Source: Bacillota bacterium (lineage in GTDB: Bacteria > Bacillota > Clostridia > Acetivibrionales > DSM-2933). Taken from it: a DNA stretch of 64,000 bases. The stretch lies in NCBI GenBank assembly GCA_023430975.1, contig JAEYYB010000142.1:1-64000 (forward strand), given 5' to 3'. A model generated the notes under the pieces. That model worked only from the letters and a program-made list of their open reading frames with translations. It did not search any database and was not told where the DNA came from. This document shows positions 52,393 to 61,070 of this stretch, piece by piece (the stretch's first letter is position 1; each line of letters opens with the position of its first letter). A program made the translations under genes and the position numbers.

Positions 52393-53481
52393 ATGAAAAG
52401 GTTATTCGTTTTCCTATTAATTGCGTATATATTTATAACCGGAACAATAACTTACGGGAGAGAAGATCAGACTGCAAGCAGCCTGACTTCTCTTTTTAAC
52501 GAACTGAACTCAGTAAATGGTTCAAGTCAGATTATTGTAGTGTCCAATGAAAAAGAGAACCAATCTATAGCTACTGTTGAGGCTTATGAGAAGACATCCG
52601 CCGGGTGGATAAAGAGTTTACCTCCTATGAGTGCTGTAATCGGAAAAAACGGTTTTTCCCTGATGAAGAGGGAAGGCGACCTTAAAGCACCTGCAGGAAT
52701 ATTCCGTATTGGTACAGCATTTGGAATGCCTGATACACCTTCTATTACAAGGCTTCCCTACAAAAGTACAACAATAAATGATTACTGGGTAGATGATGTT
52801 TCTTCTCCAGATTACAACAAATGGGTAAGGTATTCTGGTGACCCGTATGCAAAATGGAAATCTTTTGAGAAACTTAGAATAACCCGGTATAAATATGCAT
52901 TTGTAATTGAATACAATATGAACCCAATAGTAAAAGGAAAAGGCAGTGCTATTTTCTTTCATATCTGGAAAGGCTCAAATATCAGTACAAGTGGGTGTAC
53001 AGCTGTATCTGAGACTAATATACTAAAGCTACTTGGTTGGCTTAACCCCGATAAAAACCCGATTATTATCCAGGGAACCAAAACCATGATATCAAATATG
53101 CTGAAAAGTGCAGGAGATAAAGCACTTTACCCAATAAAAGCAATAGCTAATAATAATGAAGTAGCTATGAACGTACCTCCCCGAATTATAAACGGAAGGG
53201 TACTTATACCTGTAAGGTCTGTTTTTGAACACCTGGGTGCTAAAGTAACCTGGGAACAGTCCACAGGCACAATCACTATTTCAAAGGATTCCACCGTAAT
53301 TAAATTAACTGTGGGAAGTAACATGGCGTTTGCAGGTACAAATCAAGTGCCCCTTGATGTTCCGGCAACAATTGTATCAGGTCGGACCATGGTTCCTATA
53401 AGGTTTATTGCTGAAAACCTGGGCCTAGATGTCTCATGGGACCAAATCAAAAGGATTGTAATTGTAGCTGGTACAATATAA
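52393..53481 (+). CDS. L,D-transpeptidase (YkuD) with copper-amine-oxidase-N-like C-terminal domain
   Basis: A signal peptide (1-22) precedes a YkuD-type domain (about 45-235). Its active site is FHIWKGSNISTSGCTAVSE, matching H-x(n)-S-x-G-C, with nucleophile Cys. It should cross-link peptidoglycan or release peptides. From about residue 250 a copper-amine-oxidase-N-like stalk domain (NGRVLIPVRSVFEHLGAKVT, then GRTMVPIRFIAENLGLDVSW) probably anchors it to the wall. The same stalk occurs in the TPR operon at 2.6-6.3 kb. It overlaps no neighbour and is convergent with the BlaR-like gene. Confidence 0.9.
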   Translation: MKRLFVFLLIAYIFITGTITYGREDQTASSLTSLFNELNSVNGSSQIIVVSNEKENQSIATVEAYEKTSAGWIKSLPPMSAVIGKNGFSLMKREGDLKAPAGIFRIGTAFGMPDTPSITRLPYKSTTINDYWVDDVSSPDYNKWVRYSGDPYAKWKSFEKLRITRYKYAFVIEYNMNPIVKGKGSAIFFHIWKGSNISTSGCTAVSETNILKLLGWLNPDKNPIIIQGTKTMISNMLKSAGDKALYPIKAIANNNEVAMNVPPRIINGRVLIPVRSVFEHLGAKVTWEQSTGTITISKDSTVIKLTVGSNMAFAGTNQVPLDVPATIVSGRTMVPIRFIAENLGLDVSWDQIKRIVIVAGTI

Positions 53482-53599
53482 CAACCTGCTTCATTCTATC
53501 CGGTTGCATACCTGTCCACACGCCAAGTCCCACTACTGTCTTTAACAAGTATAACAAAGAAATATGTATCGGTACATGGATAACATTTAATGCTGTTCT

Positions 53600-55432
53600 C
53601 TACTCATCAGGCAATCTTAAAATATATGGCTTGCTGTTCTCATCATAAAAAACGTTATACTCATTATCGGCAGTTTTCTCAATAGAAACTATTTTCTTAC
53701 CTATTGCTGCTTTATCAAATATTTCAGGTTTTGACGTCCAATCCAGCTTTAGTCTGTAAATACTGCTGTTAAGATAATATGCGTAACCGTTATAGACAGT
53801 AATAAATGAGCCATCTATATCAGCCATTTTTATGTTTTTAGTAAGTTCAGTATCCAACCTGCATACAGGACGAGGGAAAGCCCCATCATTTGTCCATCCC
53901 TCAAAATACAGATACCCTTTGTCATAGCATAAATGCCTTCCTCCATTATATTCTGTACTAAAGGTCTTCCTATCGCTTCCATCCTCTCTGATGCTGACAA
54001 TAACATTGGTCTTAAAGTCCATTACATCTGTCCCTGCAAACCCCATAAAAACTATCCTGTCACCGGCTGGGAAAATTACAGCAATGCTATTTCTATAGGC
54101 TACCAGTTCATCGAGTGTTTCTGTACTACCTTCACTATTCTGACGACAAAGCCGTCCAACATGATTATTCAGTGGTATTACACCACCACGGGGAATTTGC
54201 TCAATATAATAGGTCCACCCATCTTTATCCCATAACTTGTTATCGATTGGCAGAACAGAATTATCCTTATTTGTATCTGTTGCAGTCGTATCAGATTTCA
54301 AAGATAGCTTACCTGTATCTTCCTTAATACCGCTATCGATACTGCCATTTTTCTCAGATTTTATATTTTGACCTTTACCTTTGGTATCATTATGCTGACC
54401 GTTAGTCAGCAGTACTGCACCAATAACAATAAGAATTATTGTGCCTGCAATACCAATAAAAAGTCCGGATTTTTTAAATCGCATTATCCCTTTGATCCTG
54501 CTCTTTATGCTGCTTTCTCCAAACGCCAGTAATCCGCCGTTTAAACTTGTATTCTTCTTAACTGCAAGCTTTATTAGTGACGAGGCATATCCGCCTCTAA
54601 TATCAGTATCAAATACCGAAAGAACCTTCTCATCACATGACATTTCCATATCCTTTTGAGATAATATAAAGCTAAACCATATTATAGGATTAAACCAATG
54701 CAGGCATAAAGCTAAAACAGATAAGGGCTTAAGTATATAGTCAAATCTTTTAATATGAACAAGTTCATGTGTGATAAAATACCTAAGTTCCAGCTCAGTG
54801 CTGTTTTCTGTAATATTTAAAGGCAGTATGACCCGTGGTTTGATCAGTCCGCATACAATAGGCGTATGTATTCTATCTGAGGTATAAATCTGGACTTTCC
54901 GGTTCAATTTTATCTTTTGCCTGCACTGGGAAACCAAATTGTCGTTTTTATAAAGAACTGCCTCGTTGAGTCTTGATGATGCACGTAAATATGCAAATAT
55001 ACTAAAGGTAAATAAACCCGATGCACCAAAAAGCCATACCATTGACAAAATAAATATCTGTACCTGTATCGGATCAACCGATGCTTCAGGTTTTGGAGAA
55101 GGTAAAGAGCTGTTGATGCTATTTAAAAAACTACTACCAGGCCTTTCCATTGATAGGCTCCCGTGTGCCGTATCAGGTAAAACATTATTTGTTTTATCAT
55201 CATACTGACTTTGAGAAACTGTTTCTGACAAAGGTATTGTATTAAAAATGCTGAACATGGTTGGAATAGAAAAAGGGATTAGAAGCCTTATGAGTACTAT
55301 TACCCATAAGGTATAGCTAAAGATTTTTGGAAAACGGCTGCTAAGGACCCATCTTAATAGTGCTATAAAAACAGCAGTAATTGAAGCTGTAATACTCATA
55401 TTAATAAACAAATTAAAAGTATCTTCAAGCAT
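53600..55432 (-). CDS. BlaR1/MecR1-type M56 membrane metalloprotease with beta-propeller-like sensor
   Basis: The N-terminal ~350 residues hold four membrane helices and an M56 site, YFITHELVHIKRFDYI (H-E-x-x-H), followed by WFNPIIWFSFILSQKDMEMSCDE, as in BlaR1. Instead of a penicillin-binding sensor, the external C-terminus (about 385-610) is a beta-rich DUF5050-like region with repeated WTYYIEQIP / NSIYRLKLDW strands. It should sense an unknown signal and cut the BlaI-like repressor encoded three bases upstream. AAGGAGG-type site and tight spacing support co-translation. Confidence 0.88.
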   Translation of the reverse strand: MLEDTFNLFINMSITASITAVFIALLRWVLSSRFPKIFSYTLWVIVLIRLLIPFSIPTMFSIFNTIPLSETVSQSQYDDKTNNVLPDTAHGSLSMERPGSSFLNSINSSLPSPKPEASVDPIQVQIFILSMVWLFGASGLFTFSIFAYLRASSRLNEAVLYKNDNLVSQCRQKIKLNRKVQIYTSDRIHTPIVCGLIKPRVILPLNITENSTELELRYFITHELVHIKRFDYILKPLSVLALCLHWFNPIIWFSFILSQKDMEMSCDEKVLSVFDTDIRGGYASSLIKLAVKKNTSLNGGLLAFGESSIKSRIKGIMRFKKSGLFIGIAGTIILIVIGAVLLTNGQHNDTKGKGQNIKSEKNGSIDSGIKEDTGKLSLKSDTTATDTNKDNSVLPIDNKLWDKDGWTYYIEQIPRGGVIPLNNHVGRLCRQNSEGSTETLDELVAYRNSIAVIFPAGDRIVFMGFAGTDVMDFKTNVIVSIREDGSDRKTFSTEYNGGRHLCYDKGYLYFEGWTNDGAFPRPVCRLDTELTKNIKMADIDGSFITVYNGYAYYLNSSIYRLKLDWTSKPEIFDKAAIGKKIVSIEKTADNEYNVFYDENSKPYILRLPDE

Positions 55433-55434
55433 GC

Positions 55435-55803
55435 CTATTCCTCCTTATCCCCATATTTCTCAATTATCTTCTTTAGTTCCTCAACTTCATCCTTACTTAA
55501 TTTTTCCTTCTGTAGAAAGGCCGTAAAGAAAAGCTTTAAAGATCCATCATAGACCTTGCCTAAATGCTCTTCTGTTTCTGCACGCATAACCTGTTCCTGG
55601 CTTATCAATGCATATACTATAGAATTTTCATTCTTTATTGCACCACGTTCACACAACCTGCGAATAACAGTATAGGTAGTGGATTTCTTCCAGCCAAGCT
55701 CCTGGTTTGCAAGTTTAACCAGTTCTGTACCGGATATGGGTGAATGCTCCCATATGATATTCATAAATTTATATTCTGCATCAAATATTTTAATTATCTC
55801 CAT
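55435..55803 (-). CDS. BlaI/MecI/CopY family repressor
   Basis: The 122-residue protein has the BlaI winged helix (EYKFMNIIWEHSPISGTELVKL, then GWKKSTTYTVIRRLCERGAI) and a C-terminal helical dimer region (LFFTAFLQKEKLSKDEVEEL) with a cleavage-prone joint between them. It should repress its own operon and be cut through the adjacent M56 protein. GGGGAG precedes the ATG. The palindrome at 55843 is the likely operator. Confidence 0.92.
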   Translation of the reverse strand: MEIIKIFDAEYKFMNIIWEHSPISGTELVKLANQELGWKKSTTYTVIRRLCERGAIKNENSIVYALISQEQVMRAETEEHLGKVYDGSLKLFFTAFLQKEKLSKDEVEELKKIIEKYGDKEE

Positions 55804-55842
55804 ATACTCCCCCTGAAGTCTAATGCATTAAACCTATAATTA

Positions 55843-55858
55843 GTTTAACGCGTTAAAC
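55843..55858 (-). promoter_or_regulatory. Operator of the BlaI-like repressor
   Basis: GTTTAACGCGTTAAAC is a perfect 16-bp palindrome 40 bases upstream of the repressor start. A half-related TAATGCATTAAAC lies at 55821-55833. It is the only strong dyad in this promoter region. Confidence 0.6.
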
Positions 55859-55992
55859 CAACTATGTCAATATTCATAAAATGGACCCATTTATAGCAAC
55901 ATTATCCTATTAGGGCAATTTGTTAGTGATTTTCAAAAAAATATGTTAATATTATTATATATCAAACTTGATTCTTGAAAGGAGTGAGCGAC

Positions 55993-56034
55993 ATGAAACG
56001 TCGATTGATACAAATTAAGGTGATTCTTAATTAG
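55993..56034 (+). CDS. Putative 13-residue leader peptide (MKRRLIQIKVILN)
   Basis: AAAGGAGTGAGCGAC precedes an ATG at 55993 that opens 13 codons before a TAG. A strong ribosome site on such a short frame, followed by a long inverted repeat and then a phosphotransferase gene, fits a translational or transcriptional attenuator. The R-R-L-I core recalls ribosome-stalling leader peptides of resistance genes, but this is only resemblance. Confidence 0.5.
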   Translation: MKRRLIQIKVILN

Positions 56035-56035
56035 A

Positions 56036-56124
56036 TTGAAACAGTAAAAACAACTCCCAGTTAAAAGTGTTAAAGCTAATGGAAACAACAGGGCAGATTC
56101 ACTGATGTTATTTTACTGTTTCAA
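56036..56124 (+). promoter_or_regulatory. Leader hairpin between the leader peptide and the phosphotransferase gene
   Basis: TTGAAACAGTAAAA (56036-56049) is perfectly inverted as TTTTACTGTTTCAA (56111-56124), with 61 bases between. It starts two bases after the leader-peptide stop and ends 60 bases before the phosphotransferase start. No T-run follows the second arm, so control by mRNA folding rather than termination is more likely. Confidence 0.55.
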
Positions 56125-56183
56125 AAGATAGTTTAAAGTCATATTGATTTTAAAAACCAAAATATTTGAAAGAGGAGAATAAC

Positions 56184-57170
56184 ATGTTGAAACTAAAATA
56201 TCTTTTTGATAATAGAGATCTATGCAAAATGATACTGGAAAATTGGGATTATGATCCCTCTTCGTTGGATTTGCTTGACTATTATAGAATTTCATCAAAT
56301 GCCGTTTACCCATTCAAGTATGATGAAAAGGTCAGGATTTTGAGGTTTTCACCATGCAGCGAGAAGGATAAAAGCAACATAATTGGTGAACTGGAGTTTA
56401 TCCGCTATCTGGATTCTAAAGGGTATCCCGCACTACATACTATAAAATCAAAAGATAATAAGGAGCTCCTGGAAGTACATACACCTTGGGGTGACTATTT
56501 CGCAGTTGTATTTGACAGGGTTGCCGGAATTCAATTGGACGAAGCGGATTATAACTTTGATATTTGCAGAAAACACGGGAGATATCTTGGCAGATTGCAT
56601 AAGCTGTCGTCAGAATACAAACCCCTTAAACCAATGAGGCATTCATATGAAGATGTTCTTACATGGGCGGAGAGAGAATTATTAATTTTTAATAATGAGG
56701 ATCTGGCTTTAAAGGAAGTAAAGCTGTTAAAAGAATTCTTTTCAAGCTTACATAAGGATGATCGGTGCTTTGGATTAGTTCATTATGATTTTGAATTGGA
56801 TAATATCTTTTATGACGAGGCTTTTGATACATTAAATGTTATTGACTTTGATGATGCAATGTATCATTGGTACGTAATGGATGTTTGCCAGGCATTAGAC
56901 AGCGTAATGAACGATGGGTACTGTGCGGATTTTTCCTCAATGAAAGACTGCTTTATTGAGGGATACAGAGAAGAATTTGATATTTCTGATGATATGCTGT
57001 CATACATGCCTATATTCAGGAGGTTTGCAAACCTCTATGGCTATGTACGAATTTTGATATCTTCGGCAGAGGTTTGGGATAACGAGCCATCGTGGCTGGT
57101 CGAACTGAGAAATGACCTGGCCTTAATAAAAAACCAACGCTCAAAGCAATTTGGTAATTCAATATTATAA
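56184..57170 (+). CDS. Aminoglycoside phosphotransferase / choline kinase-fold enzyme (APH family)
   Basis: The 328-residue protein has the kinase N-lobe (VYPFKYDEKVRILRFSP) and the catalytic loop LVHYDFELDNIFYD (Brenner-type H-x-D-x-x-x-x-N) followed by LNVIDFDDAMYHWYVMDV (metal-binding Asp). It phosphorylates a small hydroxyl substrate; whether that is an antibiotic, a sugar or a homoserine-like compound cannot be told. AGAGGAG before 56184 sets the start. The leader peptide and hairpin upstream favour an inducible resistance role. It shares a 24-base gap with the next gene. Confidence 0.85.
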   Translation: MLKLKYLFDNRDLCKMILENWDYDPSSLDLLDYYRISSNAVYPFKYDEKVRILRFSPCSEKDKSNIIGELEFIRYLDSKGYPALHTIKSKDNKELLEVHTPWGDYFAVVFDRVAGIQLDEADYNFDICRKHGRYLGRLHKLSSEYKPLKPMRHSYEDVLTWAERELLIFNNEDLALKEVKLLKEFFSSLHKDDRCFGLVHYDFELDNIFYDEAFDTLNVIDFDDAMYHWYVMDVCQALDSVMNDGYCADFSSMKDCFIEGYREEFDISDDMLSYMPIFRRFANLYGYVRILISSAEVWDNEPSWLVELRNDLALIKNQRSKQFGNSIL

Positions 57171-57194
57171 AAAGCAAAATTTGGAGGCCTTAGA

Positions 57195-57791
57195 ATGAAT
57201 ACTGACGTAATTAGACCAGGAAAAATTTTTTACTTAGTTTCAGGTGCAGTTTTTGTTATTGGAATCATCCTATTTGTGGTTTTACTTTTAACCGGTATTA
57301 CTTCAACGGTAAATCGATTGGATAACCGCATTGTAGTTCCTGGAACGCAGACTATTGAGTTAAAGGAAACAGGCAAGTACAGTATATATTTTGAGTACAG
57401 AAGTGTTTTGGATGGAAAAGTATATGAAACAGAAAGTATAGTCGGGCTGATGTGTTCTTTAAAAAACACTGAAACAGGCGAATCCATCAACCTTTCCAAT
57501 TCAATAGTCAATTCAAACTACTCAATATCCGGGCGTCAGGGTAAAAGCATATTCGATTTCGATATTGACAAACCCGGAAAATATGAGTTTAAAGCCTGGT
57601 ATAAATCCGAGAGAGGTGAGGAGGCTGTTCTGGCAATTGGAAAAGGATTTAGCGGATCATTATTCCGCACAATACTGCTTTGCATAGGTGTTCTTATCAT
57701 AAGTTTAGGAGCATCGGTTACCATATTTGTAGTCACATTGGTTAGAAGGAATAGGGCAAAAAAATCTATCCAGATGAATAATTTATTGTAA
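57195..57791 (+). CDS. Two-helix membrane protein, unknown function (198 aa)
   Basis: Membrane helices at about 13-35 and 155-180 flank a ~115-residue beta-rich external domain (VVPGTQTIELKETGKYSIYF, then SGRQGKSIFDFDIDKPGKYE). It ends in a basic cytoplasmic tail. The pattern resembles clostridial proteins with a beta-sandwich between two helices. GGAGG precedes the start. It is probably co-transcribed with the phosphotransferase. Confidence 0.7.
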   Translation: MNTDVIRPGKIFYLVSGAVFVIGIILFVVLLLTGITSTVNRLDNRIVVPGTQTIELKETGKYSIYFEYRSVLDGKVYETESIVGLMCSLKNTETGESINLSNSIVNSNYSISGRQGKSIFDFDIDKPGKYEFKAWYKSERGEEAVLAIGKGFSGSLFRTILLCIGVLIISLGASVTIFVVTLVRRNRAKKSIQMNNLL

Positions 57792-57822
57792 TGCCATATC
57801 AATAAAAACCAAAAATGTTTAA

Positions 57823-57875
57823 AAATAGATTTGCGTTGCAGACAGGTAAATATTGCTGCTGACGCCAATCTATTT
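57823..57875 (+). terminator. Terminator of the phosphotransferase operon
   Basis: AAATAGATT (57823-57831) plus GCGT (57833-57836) pairs with ACGC (57862-57865) plus AATCTATTT (57867-57875), followed by four more Ts. A T-C opposition separates the two stem parts. Confidence 0.75.
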
Positions 57876-58019
57876 TTTTGTAACTCAATCAATCATATAT
57901 CATATAATAATGTGAGAATGGTTATTTTACAGGTATAATATGGTAGTTATTGCAAGTACCTAGTGCTGCATACAACATATTTCTTAGACATATACTACAC
58001 ATGAAGGGATGTGAAGTTG

Positions 58020-58967
58020 ATGCAGTTTCTCAGTATTGGAGTTAACAAAGATACAGAAGATGTAATTGAAGGAATAAAAAACGAGCTGGAAAAAAATAAA
58101 ACAAACCATTTTAAGTACTCCATTCAAAACGAAGTTAATTCCAATGGCTCAAATTATATAGTTTGTAGTTATAATAGCGATAGAAATGCAGATAATGCGG
58201 ATAACCCGGATACCATTAAGAAAACCCTTGTTTTAAACATTTCAAATGCACTGGCGGATTATATAATAAAAAAATATGAAGAGAAATTAATAATTAGAAC
58301 AATCACAAGCAATTATTGTTATTTCAATTCTGTTGAAAAGAAAGAAATATTAGTATTGGCAAAAAAAATAATTAAATCTGACGATAAGAATCTATTAAGC
58401 AGCTTATTTCATCTAAGAAGGCATAATCTTATAGTTAAAAAGCTTCTGGATTACTTTGACAACTCCAACAGCATCATACTAGACGGCTTTGTTAATTTCA
58501 GGCTTAAGGACTATATAAAAGATCTGGAGGAAGTTGTTGATAAGGCTGTAGACGACTATCTTATGGTTCGTGAATATAATGAGTTTATACGGCTTTTGAG
58601 GTATTTCGTAGATATTCAGAATCCTAAGTTCAACCTGATTCATGTGGTTACGAGCTTTGATAACAAATATATGCTGCTGGATGAAACCAAAAGAGAAATA
58701 ACCAATGAATGCATACGTGAATTTGTAAATGAGATCTCGATGGGTGAAATAAATTATGACGATTTGCTTGTCAGCTCACTTATTACACTGGCACCAAGGA
58801 AAATAGTATTACATGGTACCAGGCATTTTAAAAATAAAGAACTCTTAGAAACAATAAAAAATGTTTTTTATGGAAAAGTCACTATATGCAGCGAATGCGA
58901 AATTTGCGAAGTAAATATGGCAAAATCCAACAATAAAAGCGGGACTATAAACATTGAAAATAAATAA
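58020..58967 (+). CDS. ytxC: YtxC-family putative sporulation protein
   Basis: The ~315-residue protein has the YtxC pattern: an N-terminal segment, ISNALADYIIKKYEEKLIIR, DGFVNFRLKDYIKDLEEVVD, EYNEFIRLLRYFVDIQ and a late DLLVSSLITLAPRKIVLHG. YtxC is found in spore formers and is linked to sporulation without known chemistry. The start is uncertain between a GTG at 58011 and the ATG at 58020; the ATG is better spaced from GAAGGG. In many clostridia thrS follows, but not here. Confidence 0.88.
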   Translation: MQFLSIGVNKDTEDVIEGIKNELEKNKTNHFKYSIQNEVNSNGSNYIVCSYNSDRNADNADNPDTIKKTLVLNISNALADYIIKKYEEKLIIRTITSNYCYFNSVEKKEILVLAKKIIKSDDKNLLSSLFHLRRHNLIVKKLLDYFDNSNSIILDGFVNFRLKDYIKDLEEVVDKAVDDYLMVREYNEFIRLLRYFVDIQNPKFNLIHVVTSFDNKYMLLDETKREITNECIREFVNEISMGEINYDDLLVSSLITLAPRKIVLHGTRHFKNKELLETIKNVFYGKVTICSECEICEVNMAKSNNKSGTINIENK

Positions 58968-59012
58968 AAGACAAAAAGACAAAAATTTCATCATTTATTT
59001 TATATATATATA

Positions 59013-59040
59013 TTGACAAGTTAAAATCTAATGATACAAT
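59013..59040 (+). promoter_or_regulatory. Consensus promoter of an apparent orphan transcript
   Basis: TTGACA (59013-59018) and TACAAT (59035-59040) are 16 bases apart. It is the best sigma-A-type promoter seen in this region. No protein gene begins within 300 bases, and a terminator follows about 150 bases on. Confidence 0.55.
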
Positions 59041-59046
59041 ATATTG

Positions 59047-59215
59047 TGTAATGTTATTTAATTAGAAAACATTGCACATTATTCCAGCTTTATATTTATT
59101 TTTATAGATTTTGTACAAAAGATAATATTTTGGAATTACAAAGGACGAAGTTGTTAAAATAACAAATGAAGAATTATCCGGGGGAAGAAAAGAGAGTTGG
59201 TACTCTCTTTTTCCC
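59047..59215 (+). ncRNA. Candidate non-coding RNA with own promoter and terminator
   Basis: The transcript expected from the 59013 promoter starts near 59047 and ends at the terminator AAAAGAGAGT-TGGT-ACTCTCTTTT (59188-59211), giving about 165 bases. GTAATGTT (59047-59054) can pair with AAACATTGCAC (59066-59076). An open frame without start codon (TKDEVVKITNEELSGG) crosses the 3' part, so a gene remnant is possible. No known RNA family, T-box or riboswitch core was recognised. Confidence 0.35.
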
Positions 59216-59388
59216 ATTTATAGAGATTTTTTTATTCCCTAATGATTTTTAGCATGAAATATTATATAATAGCAATATTATAATTGGTAATAACCTAAAG
59301 TTTGTAATAGATTGATTTATCACTTTTAATATATTGCTTTTATTTTTAATACTTTTTTATTTTAATACTTATTAATAGGAGGATACCT

Positions 59389-60120
59389 ATGAGTATAGGT
59401 ATAGAAGCAGCACGTCAAAAACTGATTACAAGTTATGGAGTTGACGTGGACAAATATTCCAGTGATGAAATAGTAGATGAGCTTTCAGAGAAGCTTGAAG
59501 GAGTCCTGTCTTTTAGCTTTACGGCGATACTTCCAATAGTAATAACCGGTATAATTTCCCTTGTATTTACTGTCGCATTATGGATAAACCATAATTCTCC
59601 AATTTTCTGCATACTATTTTTTATTTTTTCAATCCCGATTTTCTTTCTTGGTGCAGGAGCATTGGGGCTTTCAAAAGCAACAAATGATTTATATACCGGA
59701 ATAAGCTTTATATTGGGCTTTGCAGCTAATATTACAAATGATATTCGCAAAGGAATAAGCAACGCAGGTAATACCAATTCAGAAGATTTATCAATCCTTG
59801 TGCTGTATGGAATTGTTTTCCCAATTGTAAAAAAAATTATTAGAAAGAGTTTTTTAGGCGGAATACTTTATTTTATTATCGAGAAAGCTGTAAATAGGGG
59901 TTCCCAGTCAATTGCAAACGATAACACATTGGAAGCACCTGGTGCTAATACATCAAGCGGCAATGCAAATAGCTTATTTACCATTACCGATAGGGTAAAA
60001 AATGTTTCAAAGCTTGCACTTAAATCCACTATTGGATTTCTTAAGGTATTAGGCATTGTATTTATTGTGATAGGCTTAGTTCTTATTGGTTTGCTGTTTT
60101 TGGTGAATTACATATTATAG
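59389..60120 (+). CDS. Multi-pass membrane protein, unknown (243 aa)
   Basis: A short soluble N-terminus (YGVDVDKYSSDEIVDELSEKLEG) is followed by four or five membrane helices (about 41-65, 69-95, 140-175 and 215-240), with a Gly/Asn/Ser-rich loop near 180-200. No family was recognised. AGGAGGA precedes the ATG. It may share a transcript with the P-loop gene, 93 bases on. Confidence 0.7.
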   Translation: MSIGIEAARQKLITSYGVDVDKYSSDEIVDELSEKLEGVLSFSFTAILPIVITGIISLVFTVALWINHNSPIFCILFFIFSIPIFFLGAGALGLSKATNDLYTGISFILGFAANITNDIRKGISNAGNTNSEDLSILVLYGIVFPIVKKIIRKSFLGGILYFIIEKAVNRGSQSIANDNTLEAPGANTSSGNANSLFTITDRVKNVSKLALKSTIGFLKVLGIVFIVIGLVLIGLLFLVNYIL

Positions 60121-60213
60121 CAATGTAAATTTCATAACATTTGTGATATACTTAAGGCATTTCAAAAAATACATTATTAGAATACTTTATGCAGGAATGT
60201 TCGGAGGTACAAG

Positions 60214-61059
60214 TTGAGAGTTGTAGGTTTTATTGGGCCAAGCGGTACAGGAAAAAGCCACAGGGCAACCTGGGTTGCTAAGGAGCGTGGCATTGATTTT
60301 ATTATAGATGATGGTATTTTAATCCGTGGTAACCGAATTGTTGCAGGCCGTTCTGCAAAGAGAGAAGCTACAAAGATAGCTTCCGTCAAGTGTGCCCTTT
60401 TTCAGAGTGCTGATCACGCTTTTGATGTAAAACGTGCAATAGAGCTATACAAGCCTTCAGCAATGCTTATTTTGGGAACATCCGAAGGGATGGTAGAAAA
60501 AATAGCAAGCAGGCTTGAGGTAGGTCCCATTAATGAGAAGGTTTTTATAACTGATGTAGCCAGCGAATTCGAAATAAATCAGGCCAGATCAACAAGAATG
60601 CAGCAGGGAAAGCATGTTATTCCCGTTCCAACCTTTGAGATAAAGAAGGACTTTTCAGGTTATTTTCTTGATCCGCTGCAGATTTTCAAAAGAAAAGGTA
60701 AGGGCAGCTATCAGCTTGTAGGCGAAAAATCCGTTGTTCGCCCTACCTTCAGCTATCTTGGAAAATATACCATATCAGATTATACAATTTATCAGATAAT
60801 TGAGCATGTAGTATCAAATATAGAGGGAGTCAGCAGAATTTCAAGATTCCGTGCAGAAAACCATCCAGACGGTATATATATAGAAATGGACCTTATACTC
60901 ATTTATGGGTACATTATAAGGCCGCTTTTGAGAAAGGTTCAACAAGATGTCAGTGAAGAAGTTGAAAAACTCACAGCACTAAATATAAAGGCTCTTAACC
61001 TTGTAGCCAAGAGCCTTGTCGTTGATCCGCAAAAAGTAAAATCCAAAATGGAGAAGTAA
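60214..61059 (+). CDS. P-loop ATPase fused to an Asp23/Gls24 domain
   Basis: A TTG start follows GGAGG. The N-terminus is VVGFIGPSGTGKSHRATWVA (Walker A, about residues 3-22), and the first ~150 residues form a small P-loop domain with LILGTSEGMVEKIA. From about 185 to 270 an Asp23/Gls24 (alkaline-shock) domain is seen (ISDYTIYQIIEHVVSNIEGV, then IYIEMDLILIYGYIIRPLLR). Asp23 domains bind membrane or envelope partners. A P-loop-Asp23 chain could couple nucleotide binding to envelope stress. Similar fused proteins are known in clostridia without assigned role. Confidence 0.82.
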   Translation: MRVVGFIGPSGTGKSHRATWVAKERGIDFIIDDGILIRGNRIVAGRSAKREATKIASVKCALFQSADHAFDVKRAIELYKPSAMLILGTSEGMVEKIASRLEVGPINEKVFITDVASEFEINQARSTRMQQGKHVIPVPTFEIKKDFSGYFLDPLQIFKRKGKGSYQLVGEKSVVRPTFSYLGKYTISDYTIYQIIEHVVSNIEGVSRISRFRAENHPDGIYIEMDLILIYGYIIRPLLRKVQQDVSEEVEKLTALNIKALNLVAKSLVVDPQKVKSKMEK

Positions 61060-61070
61060 TTTCATAGACA

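Noticed and set aside
59041..59388. T-box leader before the 59389 gene
   Set aside because: The T-box core (AGGGUGG-type) and specifier stem are absent, and the terminator is 170 bases from the gene, which is not an aminoacyl-tRNA gene.
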